The notes beneath the pieces are model-generated. The model was not told where the DNA came from. It worked only from the letters and a program-made list of their open reading frames with translations, and made no database searches. A stretch of DNA of 64,000 nt from Hetaerina americana (taxonomy: Eukaryota > Arthropoda > Insecta > Odonata > Calopterygidae). The DNA lies in the NCBI GenBank assembly GCA_022747635.1, contig JAKTNV010000018.1, positions 2,636,501 through 2,700,500 of the forward strand, given 5' to 3'. Positions 1-12,221 of the stretch are shown here, piece by piece. Numbering within the stretch: the stretch's first letter is position 1; each line of letters opens with the position of its first letter. The position numbers and the translations under genes were made by a program.

Positions 1-984
1 GATCCATAGCCTCCGCATTGCTTCTGGGAATTGTGTCAACAGGACCCGGGGCAGGCAGACCTGTCCCCCCTTCCCCCACTATTACGTCGCACCTCCCAAA
101 ATGGCACCTTCCTCTCCGAAATCAAACATTCTCCCTCATCCTCCGCCTCTCTCGACCGCTCACGACATCCGCCACTCCACTTGCCAGCATCCTCCGCATC
201 CTCTCCTTTTCGTCCCGCCATTCCCAACAAATCCAATCCTCCCTCTTTCCCTCCGAAAACAAACGCTTCTTCCACCACCACCCTATTCCCAATTAACAGT
301 TGCCATCCCCAGGGGCCATCCTCGTAGACTAAAACTCAGGTTCCTGTGCCGTTGACCGCTTCACCACGTCACATTTTTCACTCAAACTCTCTTCTACTTC
401 TCTCTTAAGGGACTGCACGTGAATTACGTCGTCACAGCCTCGGGGGGAACGTTGGGGAGGGGGAGTCCCCAGTTCCTTTACCCATGAGAGGAGGGGGGGT
501 AGTGTTACGTTATAACCATAACCAGTAATGAATCGTAAATTAAATCGTCAAAGAGAGGGCCGGTTTTGAGCTTCCCCTGACTGGGTATTGGGGGCGTGAA
601 TAACCCCAAAAACCACATCCCTGTTCCGAACTGCGAGCGAGGCAAATTCAATTCGATGCACCTGAGGGCAGAAAACAATTGAGGGAAGGAAAGCGATTTC
701 GAGAGTGGTGCTGTTATGACGTGCGGAGGGGGACTTCCACCTCGTCCCACTCTGCGCTGGCTAATTGTGGCGCAACCGGAGGCAGGGGCGGGGTTTGGGG
801 AGGATGAGGGGAGGCGGGGGAGGGCATTCGGTCTCATCGAGGACTCTTTTAGGAGGACGGGAGAAGGACTGTGCTGGAACCCTGGGAGTTATTGGTTCAT
901 GCTCTCTGCCCATCGCTTCAAACCCTGGCGAGATTTTTGGTTTGGAACAAGATATCGAGATTTAAAGTTATGATTGTGTTTAAT
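1..984. other. Unassigned sequence, no gene recognised
   Basis: Strand composition is skewed: pyrimidine-rich at about 100-300 and G-rich at about 720-840. The open frames are short, overlap each other on both strands and resemble no family I know. They look like by-products of skewed composition. Confidence 0.5.
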
Positions 985-1800
985 AGTCAACATCTACATA
1001 ATACTCCTCAAGCCGCTGCAAGGGCGTGTGGCAGGGAGTATTAGGTCACCAACCCTAAAAAGGAACAAAACCACGGGCAAAATCAACTCATACATGCAAA
1101 ATCATGTATTAATTCTAAAATCCTTTCATTCTACACGCATGCAATTACATATACTACCATCTAATAAATAATGGCACCTTAGGATGCAGTAAGAAATTCA
1201 TCCAACAATTTGCAAGCTAGAATTTGAGAAGTAAGAAGACGAAATTCCAATGCCACATGAGCAAGAAACGTACAACGGTCTCCTCCCCCAAGGACACAGG
1301 TAGGGAATGTGACCCAACGCTGCAGGTAGCGGGAGGATCCCCCCCTCACCGTGAGAGACCATGGATGGAAGGGGAAACTTAAAAAAACATAAAAGGCAGA
1401 GCAAACATTCCTGTAAAGAGCAGTACATTATTTAAAGGCATTATAATGAGGTCATGCGGGAAGAAAGGGTTTTGACAACAAAACACACGGGGTCATTGTA
1501 AGGGCATGCAATTGAATATACCTAATTATTCCCTAGACGCTGAGGGTGGCAAGTGGAATGTTTGCTATCTATAACCCTTTTGTTGCTATCTCGTATTGCG
1601 AATAATTTGCGAGACCTCGGTGCTGAAACATGCCGATCTGAATTTATTTAGTAAGTTACACCTGGCATTGAATCGTCTTTCTTTTAGTGATTCCCACCCC
1701 AACTCCTTAAGCATTTCGGTGTCGATTCTCATGAAGGGATCTATTTCAAGTACCTGCCACTCATGGGGACCAATTCCACCACCTCGGATATGCTCCATCT
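985..1800 (-). mobile_element. LINE fragment, 3' part (CR1/Jockey-like, LINE-B-like)
   Basis: On the minus strand, 1800-1586 encodes a 70-residue stretch containing LGWESLKERR and NLLNKFRSA. This is the pattern found just after the palm/thumb of CR1/Jockey-type reverse transcriptases; the other LINE-B copies here show the equivalent GWES pattern. The low-coordinate end (about 1005-1060) carries a segment containing GGGCGTGTGGCAGG, resembling the 3' tails at 29.7, 34.9 and 62.1 kb. The stretch 1200-1585 is not recognisable and may be 3' untranslated sequence or separate DNA. It is a 5'-truncated, non-coding relic. The clade is an inference. Confidence 0.5.
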
Positions 1801-2319
1801 CCTGGGAATCCCGGCTTTGAATTTAGCTAACATTTAGCAAATTCAAAAAAAAACCGCGGGAGATGCCGCGACACTAACTTTTTTGAACGGAGTCATCCGC
1901 TAAGTGTGCGCATTACAGTGCAACAGTTTCAGAGCGTAAAAATCATTCACATTGACAGTGAATTTATTCAGTTACGTAAATATTAAACGAATCGCATTCG
2001 GTACCATTGTAATCGATCTTTTCAAAACGCATTTCATGCTATGAAGCTGCTCTAAATAAGCCATCATAATCTTGCTCTGTTAAAAGAGCTCACCACCTCT
2101 CGCTCACCCACGGCCCATTTCGTGTCACGGGTGCAACTCCCATTTCCGTTTCCTCGAAGAGAGTTACCATGGTGCTGAGCGTGAACGGTGACGTCATGAT
2201 CGCTCAAATGAAGTTGGTTCCTCGTTGCTGAAAATCATGCAATGCTTAGTTCGACACGTTTACTTGGCCGCTTGAATTCCGCCTTGGTGTTCATTTGAAT
2301 GCAGGAGTCCGTTTTCATG
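1801..2319. other. Unassigned sequence
   Basis: AT-rich, no recognisable gene. A short stretch at about 1892-1908 (AAGTGTGCGCATTACAG) resembles a segment inside the mar-4 elements, but it is too short to call. Confidence 0.5.
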
Positions 2320-2864
2320 CATATTTTATATAAATGGTATCGGTAAAAGTTTCGTAAAAATAGATTTATTTCTGTTATTGCTGTAATGCCTCAAAATTAT
2401 TCAAATTTGAGCGTCGATACACTCGTGGCAGCGGCTTTTCCACGACTCGAAGGCTCTTTGACGGTACTTAGGTGGTCCCATAATGGTGGTGTCCTTGGAG
2501 GAAGGAATACAATTTTTTGAATAGAAATAATAGTCTGTTGGTCCCAAGTCGGAACTGTAAGGGGGTTGGGGAATCGTCGCGATGCTATATGCAGAAGGTC
2601 TCCGCAACCAAAGACACACTCGACTCTGCTCTTTTGGTCGTCCCTCCAAAGACTTTCGGGAGGACGAGTTCAGCGCAGATCTTTCGCATCGCCAAATTGT
2701 CAGTGATTCAATGGTGTGTGCACTGTCACTGTCTTATATATCAAAGCCAATAATACGATCTGCGATCATGCGCACACTTAACAGACGACGGCGGTCTGAA
2801 TTCACCATTTCATACACACGCCAGGGAAATATTGTTTAACGATACTTTTAATGCAAACCTTTTA
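2320..2864 (-). mobile_element. mar-4 copy 1: deleted mariner derivative
   Basis: About 545 bp related to three other copies (4249-4790, 12222-12770, 51253-51738). Both ends carry an inverted motif close to GTTTGCATAAAAGTATCG. The minus strand retains the C-terminal end of a mariner transposase: IPQPPYSSDLGP (third catalytic region), then ESWKSRCHECIDAQ near 2401-2450. The DNA-binding region and the first two catalytic aspartates are missing, so it encodes no enzyme and would have needed a transposase in trans. Frame breaks show it is old. Confidence 0.75.
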
Positions 2865-3632
2865 TAGCAACCACTTTCTAATTCAGGCCGTTAAAATGCC
2901 ATTGTGGGTGTATGTATAGTAAGAAAAAATCCTTCACAACTGTACAACTATTTGAAAAATCTAATTTTTTTTGGCGTAATTCAGCAATTGGAACATCTAG
3001 CATAGTTCGAATTTAGAAATAGAAATGGAAGTGTTTTATGACGGGGCAGGCAGACATCCCGATACAAATAAGCTGTTTCAAATTCATTTCAACCCTGAGA
3101 TGCGGATGGAGGATATCTTGATGCACGAGGGCAAATTACACATAATTTCACCTCGTAACAATCACATGTTTCTACATATCCGTGGATGGAGTACAATTAG
3201 AATGTTGTAATCAAATGAGACTATAAAATATTTTGCACACTACAATTACTCACCGGGATAGATATATCGATGATGACTAACATTAACCTATAGTGCGATG
3301 AAGGTCACTTTAATTTTCACGAAGTTGAAGAAATAATTGAAGATAGGCAGACTGCCGAAGAACACCAACCAAGCAGACGTACAGACGAGCGGTTGTTGCA
3401 GGAATTGCTGAAAGATGGCGGGGGCAAGGGTGCGTGGCGGATCGAAGGGGGTAAAGGTCACCTTGGGGTGCTGACAGCATCCGCGGCCTGCCTCTCCTTC
3501 CTCAGCATGGCCTCTTGAGCTGCCACCTGGCGGAGGGCGCGAATATCAGACACATGAGGCAGGTTTGCACTTTGATCGTGGAGTCAGGGAGAGGAAAATT
3601 GAAAATTCACGTCCAATAATATATTTATTATC
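2865..3632. other. Unassigned sequence
   Basis: No recognisable gene. The one open frame of note, 3025-3210 on the plus strand (61 codons), matches no family I know and has no supporting context. Confidence 0.45.
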
Positions 3633-3812
3633 AAGTAATCAACCGGTTAGGCTATGTTTTGGATGGACACAAGTACTAAATAAATATGTCCTCACAAAAC
3701 GCAATCCAGCAACCGACTCCAAATCAAGTCACTCTTCATTTCTGAGTACTTCCTTCCTCCCTTCATCCCGTCCAACATCCCTTATTCTTGCCCTTTCCTC
3801 TTTTGTCTAACA
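3633..3812 (-). mobile_element. LINE-A 3' end, short fragment
   Basis: About 180 bp at the 3' end of LINE-A. The minus strand carries the LINE-A tail (GTGTCCATCCAAAACAT, then CGGTTGATT) and a decayed version of the last coding residues. The same tail closes the copies at 8.9, 28.5, 49.4, 54-56.9, 62.3 and 63.3 kb. Severe 5' truncation is typical of LINE insertion by target-primed reverse transcription. Non-coding. Confidence 0.8.
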
Positions 3813-4248
3813 TGGGCGGGAAAATATCAATGTACTACAGGAGTGAAAATGAAAATTTATATACTACGGAGAATGTCTTAATCGAGAATAACTCTAGATA
3901 AAGAAGTAGGGAGACAAATGAAGCCGTTCTTGCGCTCAGACTCCTCGCAGAGTATATCCACCGATATTTATTGCATTTATGAATACAGGGGAAGCTTGTG
4001 ATCTTGGACTGTATGCTACGTATCATAAGATCAATGGAAATGGAGCGCAACGAGAGTAATTTGATACACTTTCCATAAAGAGGACGGACGTCGGAGATCG
4101 AAAGTGAAGAGAGGAAGGGAAGGCAAAGGAAGGCATTCCGATTGGGAACTCGGATTTGACGTTTCCATGGCGAACGAGGCAAGGGAAGAGAGGCGGGCCA
4201 GAGGAGGAGAGGGAGGGAAGGGCGGCTGCTCCCTCACTGCTCTCACAT
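3813..4248. other. Unassigned sequence
   Basis: Purine-rich around 4090-4230. Overlapping minus-strand frames exist but none is recognisable. Confidence 0.45.
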
Positions 4249-4790
4249 TTGTAAGAAATGCATCCTGAAAAATGTTTTCCTGACGTACATTGCACGAAGT
4301 GCTGAATTCAGACCGCCGTCGTCTGTTAAGTGTGCGCATGATCCCAGACATCGTAGTATTGACATTGATATAAAAGACAGTGAGAGTGCACACACCATTA
4401 TATCAATGAAAATTAGGAGATGCTAAAGATCTGGGCTAGACTCATCCTCCCGAAGGTCTTATGGACGGACGACCAAATGAGCAGAGTCTCCGTTTGCGAA
4501 GACCTTATGGATATGACATCACGACGATTCCCCAACCCCCGTACACTCCCCAATTGGCACCAGCAGACTTTTTTCTATTCCCTTTAAAAGTGAAATCCTG
4601 CCTCAAAGCACACAACCGTAAACGCCGTCAAAGAAGCTCGCACGTGAACCCGACCTCTTTTTGGAATCCGTCTGAAGTGTGTGGACCCTCCCAAGGGAAG
4701 AAGTACTTGGAATAATTTTGAGGGGCATTGCAGCAATAACTGAAATAAATCTATTTTGCCCGAAACCTTTTATGCAAACCATGCACTTCG
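4249..4790 (+). mobile_element. mar-4 copy 2: deleted mariner derivative
   Basis: Same element as 2320-2864 in the other orientation. The plus frame at 4461-4715 reads TTIPQPPYTP then APADFFLFP and KVKSCLK. That is the segment around the third catalytic aspartate of a DD34D mariner transposase, followed by frame-disrupted C-terminal sequence. The right end holds CTTTTATGCAAACCATG, the terminal repeat; the left end is degraded. No first or second catalytic aspartate is present. Confidence 0.75.
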
Positions 4791-5534
4791 GGAAGAGATT
4801 CGAGGAGGGCGACTGGGAAGGAGATGGAAAATAATGACCTCAGAATAAATTACGCGCACACACAGGCAAGCAGCCCAAGAAAGGACTACTCTCTTCAACT
4901 GAAGCGTTGACACTCTCAATACATGCTTCGGATAGCGCAAAGCAAGCTGAGTCGTATTTTTGCCCAATGGATGAACGGTGGCAGAAAATAATAATGATTA
5001 GGAGCATGGACAGTCACGTGGTGATATCCTCTTCCGACGAGAGAAGGAAGGGAGCCCAAACACTTGAAAATCAACCATCGGATTATGTCACGTCTCGTTC
5101 ACCGTGAGTCGGTTTGTGGATGTGGACCGTTTTTGGCGGGATTCCTCGCTCATTGGTTAACCTTTGGTGTTCGACCACAGCCTTGCGGTCTCCTCGCCCC
5201 ACGCACCGCAAATGGACGCTCTCGACCGCAGGAGCTTTTAAAGTCCGGTGGATCAAATGCAGTCGGCGGCGCTCGGTCATCGATGCGTCCGTCGCGGGCG
5301 CGGCCCTTCGACCTCTCGACGGGAAGAGGCGCGCGACCCCCAGCGCCCTCCCGGGCCCCTCTATACAACGGATCGTAGACATTCCAACACGTCTCCTGGA
5401 TCGGCGGTAAGATCACGAGGGCGACTAGTAGTTCCCGTGTTTGAATCCTTTCCAGAAAACATGCTCTGATGCCTTTCCCTGAGCAAATTACTCCAGAGGG
5501 AATCCCGAGGGCTGGTGAGAAAATATATAGTATA
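4791..5534. other. Unassigned sequence with GC-rich patch
   Basis: 5130-5410 is CpG-rich and has overlapping open frames on both strands. No frame resembles a known protein. It could be a host CpG-rich regulatory patch, but nothing in the sequence decides this. Confidence 0.4.
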
Positions 5535-6492
5535 CGATGGTAGGCCGAAAAGTAATTCACACATGCTTGTAGAGCGCGAAAAAAAAACAAATAGCAAGAT
5601 CGGGCAAAAAGTACATCAAAGTACAATTCTTAAGTTTCAAAATCATACATTTATTTTTCAACATAGTCTCCGTTAAGGCTAACACATTTCTCTCAACGTG
5701 TAACAAGTTTTTTCATTCCGTCAATGAAAAACTCTTCCAACTTTTCTCGTATCCATCGACTTGACAGCTGCCTTCACCTCATCGACCGAGGTGTAATGAT
5801 TACCCTTGAATTATCTCAAGAGTTGAGGAAAAAAATCAAAATCGCAAGGCGCAAGATCGGGGGGAATGAGGAGGGTGTGGAATCAGTTCAAACTTCAGGT
5901 TTCGCAGAGCCGCTCCAGTTGCGCGCGAGGTGTGTGGACCAGCTTTGTCATGTTGCAAGATTATTGGCGCCAGGTTGCCTTTAACACGACAAACTTCTTC
6001 CTTGGATATTCAAATATGGTTTGCAATGCGCTTTTGAGTCATTCGCCGGTCATTTTGAATCAAATCTTCGACGATTGTGCGATGCTTATGGTCTGTGGCA
6101 GTGATTGGGCATCCGCCGCATGTTTCATCAATAATTATGGCTTTTCCAGGCTCCCCACCACGAAATTTTACTACCCATCGATTAACACTAGACCTATCGA
6201 CAGCATCGCCACCATAAACCGCTTTTAAACGACGATTAATCTCAGTAGGAGTCGCGTTTTCAGCAGTTAAAAATTCGATAACAGCGCTCGCGTTGAAATA
6301 GCCCTAGAACGCGTCTCCATACTTCCGCTTCTCGAAATACACTGGATGAATGCAAGGAAATTGAAACGACCCCAAACCTACGCATGCATATTGAGGGGGA
6401 ATGTTACTTCCACATGTCACCAGGAGTGCTTCTGAGGGTCATTTTGTTTGTGGTCTACAAGCATGAGTGCATTAGTTTTCAGCCTACCATCG
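5535..6492 (-). mobile_element. mar-5: internally deleted mariner-like transposon
   Basis: The termini are inverted copies of CGATGGTAGGC(C/T)GAAAA, and the similarity continues for about 40 bp to CATGCTTGTAGA. TA dinucleotides flank both ends (5533-5534 and 6493-6494), as expected for a mariner target duplication. The minus strand encodes the helix-turn-helix part (EINRRLKAVYGG, RWVVKFRGG, DRRMTQKRIANH at about 6300-6030). After a deletion come LQHDKAGPHTS (second catalytic Asp), then PDLAPCDFDFFPQL (third Asp), and KAAVKSM near the C terminus. The region with the first catalytic Asp is gone and there are stops and frameshifts. Non-autonomous. Confidence 0.85.
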
Positions 6493-7090
6493 TATTCAAC
6501 CCACTCTAATAAACACCCCGATATCCATCAAAAAGGTGTGTGGCAGGCAGTGCGAGCACTAGGTGGAATGGGCAAGGGACATACAAGGGTGTTTAAAGGG
6601 TTAGGAAAAAGGCAAAATAAATTCACGAAAATCCCTGAAAAGGCGTGCAAATCCGTATGAATGCTAGGCAGAAAGTTTCCAAAATTCCAGAAAAGGGTTA
6701 ATTTCACCAACCATAAAAGTTCCCTGCTACGCTAAAAAGGAGGCAATAAAAATGAACCACAACCACTCATACGATAAACCACTACCACCACCATTCCGAG
6801 ACAGGGTTTGCACGACTGGTAAGCAATAAGGGGGAAATTCTGCATACTATAAACAAAAAGTCAGCCAGCGTCATTGTTATCCTAAAAGTGTAAATGAGCG
6901 GCACCCTAAAAATCACCGACCATTCCAAAAATCTTTCCAATGGAAAACCCCTGCTCAAACTCCAACCGGCAACATTATTTCCAAGAGAGCCGGGCATTTA
7001 GTTACCGAAAAGGCTTCGTAAAAAATAGCATCACCTTAGCCTTTTTATATGTGACATTCTATATTCAGTAAATATGAAAACAAGCAAGTA
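6493..7090. other. Unassigned sequence
   Basis: No gene recognised. Around 6535-6560 there is a weak match (AGGTGTGTGGCAGGCAG) to the LINE 3'-tail motif seen at 1020, too short for a firm call. Confidence 0.4.
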
Positions 7091-8337
7091 CCTGGTCTGT
7101 GCAATAAATGCGCGAACTGGTGCAATGTGGCGGCCATTACGCGGACTATAGTCCCGCCCACCAGCGGTGCTAGTGGCCTGAGACCCAATGAGCCGCCGTC
7201 TGTGCTTGGCGGATTGTCGAGCTGTGCGTATGGTGCCAGTTATGATAGTTTCTGTTGCCCTTGTTTTTACTGTTCGTCGAAAATGGAAATCAATAAAATC
7301 ACAGAGCGAAAAATCAACATCAAGTTTTTTGGTGAAGTCCGGTAAAAGCTGTCAAGAAATTACTGAAATGTTGACTGCTGTTTACGGTGATGATGCTCTG
7401 AAGAAAACATCCAGTATCAAGTGAATTAAGCGTTTTAAAGATGGCTGACACGACGCCACGGATGACGTAAGGCGGGGACGACCTTCAACCACCTGTATTG
7501 ACGACAACATTGATCGTGTGCGGTCCCTTGTCCTTACCGATCGTCGAAAAACTGTCCGAATGATAGCTGATGAACTGAATTTCAGCAACGCATCAACATC
7601 AAGTTTTTGGGTGAAGTGTGGTAAAGTAATCAAGAAATTGCTGAAATGTTGACAGCCGTTTATGGTGCCTTATGCTCTGAAGAAAAGATTCGTTTTCAAG
7701 TGAATTAAATTAAACCAAACAATAGAGAAATAGCCGATCGAAAATCAAAGTCGTGCTCCTGGTTTACTTGGATGTCGAAGTTGTGTTGTTCATCATGAAT
7801 TTCTTCCTGAAGGACAAACAGTAAATGCTGAGTTCTACCTTACAGTTCTCAAGCAAAGGCAAAGAGTAAATGCTGAGTTCTACCTTACAGTTCTCAAGCG
7901 TTTGAGAGATCGCGAGCGACCAAATTCGACTCAAGGCGATGGGTGGATCCTTCACCATGGCAATGCACCTGCACATTCAGCATTGATTGCTCGGCAATCT
8001 CTGGCAAAAAATTCAATCACCATACTTTATCATCCTCCTAATTCGCCAGATCTCGTCCCCTATGGCTTTTTCCTTTTCCCCCAAAATGCAAAAATGTGAT
8101 GAGGGGACATCACTGAGAATATGTGGACACAATAAAGTAAGACGCGATGAGAAATATAATAAGCCGAACTGCCAAGAGGACTTCCAAAAGGGTGCTTTGA
8201 ATGTTGGAATAGAAGAAGATGGAGTAAGTGCATAGCAACGGATGGAGAGCACTTTGAAGGGGACAAAATCGATGTAGACTAAATTTTGCAAAATAAAGTT
8301 TTTATGGCCTTAGTTCGCGTATTTATTGTACAGACCT
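7091..8337 (+). mobile_element. mar-3 copy 1: near full-length, decayed mariner
   Basis: Ends are inverted copies of GGTCTGTGCAATAAAT followed by (A/G)CGCGAACT, with TA before the left end. The 1.25-kb length fits a full mariner. The same ends bound three shorter copies (27363, 30701, 45893). The interior is a transposase pseudogene with internal duplications: the N-terminal segment at about 7316-7410 reappears at 7595-7690, and a segment with GTAAATGCTGAGTTCTACC occurs at about 7821 and 7867. Confidence 0.88.
7285..8099 (+). pseudogene. mariner transposase pseudogene (mar-3)
   Basis: Remains of a DD34D mariner transposase, the nuclear enzyme that binds the TIRs and cuts and pastes the element. 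In order: N-terminal helix-turn-helix (MEINKITERKINIKFFGEVR, then EITEMLTAVYGDDALKKTS), RRGRPSTTCIDDNIDRV, RRKTVRMIADELNF, GQTVNAEFYL, WILHHGNAPAHSAL, and PPNSPDLVPYGFFLFP. The second catalytic residue of HHDN is Gly here (HHGN) and the third Asp of PDLAPxD is also lost (VPYG). Stops and frameshifts occur throughout, so no active enzyme can be made. Confidence 0.85.
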
Positions 8338-8935
8338 TGTGCAATGTTTTTTCATTTGTTTCGATGATTCACTCAAAGATATTACTACGGAGCCATGCAA
8401 GCGACGTCGATTGAGTTCCATTACCTGCCGATATACACAACCTGTCGAAGCACATGTTGTCTTATTGTTCTAGAGCAAGGGAAACGCCACGTGACATAAC
8501 AATGCGATGAAGGATAACTCCCCCGCCGACAGAGGCACTCCGAGCGCCCCAGCTTCATTTGTTCATTGATCGCCGCACGGTAAACGCCGCCAATTTCAAA
8601 CTTGCCGAATGGACGTTAACACTGATGCCATTGCTCACGCTGAACGTGCGATAAGGTGGGGTGACGAAGTGAGCGAACATTATAAGACAATCAATTTACT
8701 CGCAGGAGAATGTTAAAACATTGAAAGCAACCATGGAAAAAAGTGAACACTTTTCAGCTAATAATTAGCACATGGCCATAGCTAATTTTTATCTAGAGTT
8801 CATGTGATTTGTGAATTCTTATCATTATGTCAACATTAAATATGAAAAAAAATGTTAGCATGATAAAATGTATGTTCATCGGTACATATGTTAATATTGG
8901 AGGCTGCAGTGCTCTAAGAACTAATTGTTATCATT
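8338..8935. other. Unassigned sequence
   Basis: AT-rich and low-complexity in places. No recognisable gene or repeat. Confidence 0.45.
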
Positions 8936-9461
8936 AGGTATTCTACCGGTTAAGGTAGATTTTGGATGGACACAGCTACTAAATAAATGTTTTGTGACTC
9001 CTCACAAAACACGAAATCCATCATCCTACTCTACACCAGGTCCCTCTTCATCTCTGAGTACTTTCTTCCTCCCTTCATCCCGTCCAACATCCCTATCCTG
9101 TTCCTTCCCTTTCCTCGTTTGCCCAACATTCTTCCCTCAATCACAGTCTTCAAAATTCCACTGCCGGTCAATACCCCCTTCATCCATTTTTCTTGTCTCC
9201 ATAGGATTTCTCCCAACAAACCCCTCTCTTCATCCACCATACCAAGTACTTCCTCGTTTGTTTTCTTCTCTGTCCATTTCACCTTCTCCATTCTTCTCCA
9301 CACCCACATTTCAAAAGCCTCCAATCTACGTCTAACCTCCTGCTTCAATTACCACGTTTCCGTACCGTCAATAGCTACGCTCCATATCAAAGTTTTCACT
9401 AGTCTTTTCTTAACATCCTTACCCAACGTCCCTGCCGTCGACTCCCTCTTAAAAACTAAAT
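8936..9461 (-). mobile_element. LINE-A 3' end, 5'-truncated copy
   Basis: The minus strand encodes the C-terminal region of the LINE-A polyprotein: RRRLEAFEMWVWRRMEKVKW, TEKKTNEEVLGMV, ILWRQEKWMKGVLTGSG, GRMLGKRGKGRNRIGMLDGM. The 3' tail lies at 8936-9010. Upstream coding sequence breaks off near 9461 within the post-RT region (KDVKKRLVKTL). This domain follows the reverse transcriptase in LINE-A; its function is not known to me. Confidence 0.9.
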
Positions 9462-10742
9462 GAGATAGAATATTGAATCAGCTAATAAGGGTAGTTGTCC
9501 CTGATAAATATTCACAAATATGCTTACGCATGAGGAAATAATTGGAATTACTCGTAAATATACTTATTTTAACAAAATTAATGCTAATTTACTGAAAATT
9601 ACCCCAAATGACTAAATAAAAAAAACTCCCTACACTCGGCCTCCTTCATCCATCCCACGCAAGTAGCGAAAAGAGGTTAACGCGAAGGACGTAAAAGGGA
9701 AGTGTTGTCCAGATATCAATTAAAAAAGTATTTGTTTGATTCCTACACCATTAATGAATACATATTACTTTCTTCAGAGCCATTCTTCACAGTCCTTCTG
9801 TTAAGTACGAGTCAAGTTTCACAATACACCATCAATTGTAACGCATTTTAAAAACTATTATTCAACGCTGTACATACGATAACTGCAATCGAAGCAATAA
9901 TTACAAGTATAATGCTTTTAATTTTGAAGTTCACAACAATTTGACGTTTTTAGCAATGTTATAAAAAACTCTGATGCATCACGTATGCCAGGACTATATC
10001 GAGAGTAATTGAAGCAAGAAGGGAAGAATGAATGCTCTCGTATTGCGCAATGCCGGAGGCTGTTCCGTCTAGTTGAGCGAAAAACAGAGGTCTCAAACCA
10101 TGGCGGCTGTTCACAAAACTCTTCAACGCCCCTTTCCAGACTGCGGCATCGAAGCCATTTGAAGTCGAAATGAAGTTGCTCAGATTTTACATCCAATTTA
10201 TTTCCGCGCGTAGTTTTGTAACATACGTATAATCATGAAACATGATCAGGCCAACCTATCAAAACTCACTGCATTGCTTATATTATTAAAATATTTTGAA
10301 CGAAAGAAGTTTCTTATTGATTGAATTGAGCTCTTACGGCTAGCAGTATTGAATAAATGAATGGACTCCAATAGTCGTAAACAGTTTACCTTTCAAAAAA
10401 AAGTGCAAATGAGGTTAGTTGGCTAACGCCACAAGTCAAAGGATTGGGTTAAGGGTAAAACAAAAGGAAAGGGATGAGAAATTTAAACTGCTTACGGCTA
10501 TTGGTGTCACTTCATTTATTCAATCAAGAGGTTTATTGCCTGAGGCCATAATGGCAATGGCATCGTCAATTCAGAAGCATGTCTAGTATCGGGGCATGCT
10601 CCTCACCGAGCGAATACATGGTGCGGCGCTTAATTCTGGGCAAATTTCAATTTAAATTTCCCGCCATATCGTAGTTCCACTGGAGGTCGCGATTGGCGTT
10701 CTTGAAAGCTATAGACATCTAGTAAACAGTCATAACCTCAAA
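9462..10742. other. Unassigned sequence
   Basis: No recognisable gene or repeat. A 92-codon minus-strand frame at 9918-10196 has no similarity I recognise. Confidence 0.45.
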
Positions 10743-10990
10743 ATGACCGAAATGTTTCCTTCAAGTGCGGAGCACAATCGAAGAGCCGCAATTATCGAAA
10801 GTGTTTTTCCGCTGGGCCTTATATTTCGACATAGTTCGATTCATCTTCGGGTATCCCAGATGAACTCTGTTTACAATATTGTGGCTGAGTATAATGGTTC
10901 GGAGAAGTCTGGGGCAGGTTTCGCTTAATAGGCAAAGGAATCTCATTCGTGGAAACTCGTGCTTGTCCGGATTTAAGCGCTGCACCCTGT
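10743..10990 (+). pseudogene. Possible Tc1/mariner (maT-like) transposase N-terminal fragment (mar-9)
   Basis: The plus frame reads NRRAAIIES, then after an unclear stretch VYNIVAEYNGSEKSGAGFA and a stop. The arrangement resembles the N-terminal helix-turn-helix of a Tc1/mariner branch, with a pattern like RxAxIIE, a recognition helix, VYxIVxxY and EKSEEGSA. The middle is degraded, and no catalytic region or terminal repeat was found. An accidental match is possible. Confidence 0.3.
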
Positions 10991-11287
10991 ATTCCGAACG
11001 CAATTTAAGGAAGCGGATTTGTTTAAGATGATACTACACGGACGTTTCAGGGCAGGGCGTGGACCATCCTTGCTTGGCATCCCCGCCCACCCACTCACCC
11101 TTACATCCCTCCCTTTCGCCCGCCCGTGGGCGACTCGCTGGCCGCTCTCGCCCTGGGAAAGTCGCTGGATCTCACTCACTTTCCATCGCATCTACGATCA
11201 TATGCGGACTAGCGAATGTGGATCATGATCAGAAATGGTTTTAATATTTTAAATCAAATTTTACTTAACTTAAACGACTGACGACTG

Positions 11288-11372
11288 ACTGGGGCTTATA
11301 TAGTACTGGGTGAACTATAGAAATAGACCACCTACCAAACCAACCTTCCGGTTGATTACTGTGCTTATGGTT
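11288..11372 (+). mobile_element. SINE-1 3' end fragment
   Basis: Contains AGTACTGGGTGAACT, CCACCTACCAAACC, then CCGGTTGATTACTGTG, the 3' end of the SINE seen complete at 41296-41567. No promoter head is present. Confidence 0.75.
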
Positions 11373-12221
11373 TTTAAAAATATATTTAATACTCCTCGAC
11401 CAGCATTTCTTATTGCAAGTGGAGGTCATCGCAGAACACTGCTATCAGCTCGTATCATCAAAGAAGCTAACACAAATACGAGCGTCGTAGAACCATTCTC
11501 CCCTTTCCGATGGTTTATCGGTGTAAATTAAAGATATGGATAAGCCAGTGAAATGGCAATATGCTCTTCCTTCGCGATTTGATGTTAATAATTTTGAACC
11601 TCGGACTTAAAATTATTTTATAGACTAAATTCCTCTATTAAAAGTTTAATTAATGTAGTATTAATATATTGGAAATTGGCATACCAATGATATTGGAAAT
11701 CAACATAGTTGTATACGATATACTGGAGGGAATAAAAATACCAATACCAGGTTATCCGACTGAATTGAACTCACTTAAATGTTAAGGGGCCTCAAATTGA
11801 CAGTTCATATAAAAACTGCAATGGAAATCTCAAAGAAGTATGGCGGGCATCCCGAGGTTCGCCGCAGGGCGTAGAGTGGTCATCGTAATATTCCGCGAAT
11901 CGTCTGTGTGCGGAATGGAGGTCGCGGTTGAGGCGTTAAAATCACCCTGGGGACGGCGGAGCGGCGCCTGGCTCCACAGCGGCCACTGGAAGAACACTGT
12001 CCCCCCCTCCCCCTCCCCCCGATCCCGCGGCGATTCTTTCAATGCCGGGTTTTTTCAATCGCGTGGGAGTGGCGGTTCCGAGGCGATGACCAACAACTGG
12101 ACTAATGCTTCTCTCTGCTCAACAGTTCATCTTCGCTCGATGAACTGTTGGGAAGGTGGGAGGAGTCTTTAGAGCAAGTGCATGTAACGTTGGACGGAAA
12201 ATGGTCATAACACACAAGGGT
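11373..12221. other. Unassigned sequence
   Basis: 11373-11830 is AT-rich. 11840-12060 is GC-rich with overlapping open frames on both strands. No protein family recognised. Confidence 0.45.

Noticed and set aside
1892..1908. Short match to mar-4 interior (AAGTGTGCGCATTACAG)
   Set aside because: Only about 17 bp, with no terminal repeats or further similarity around it.
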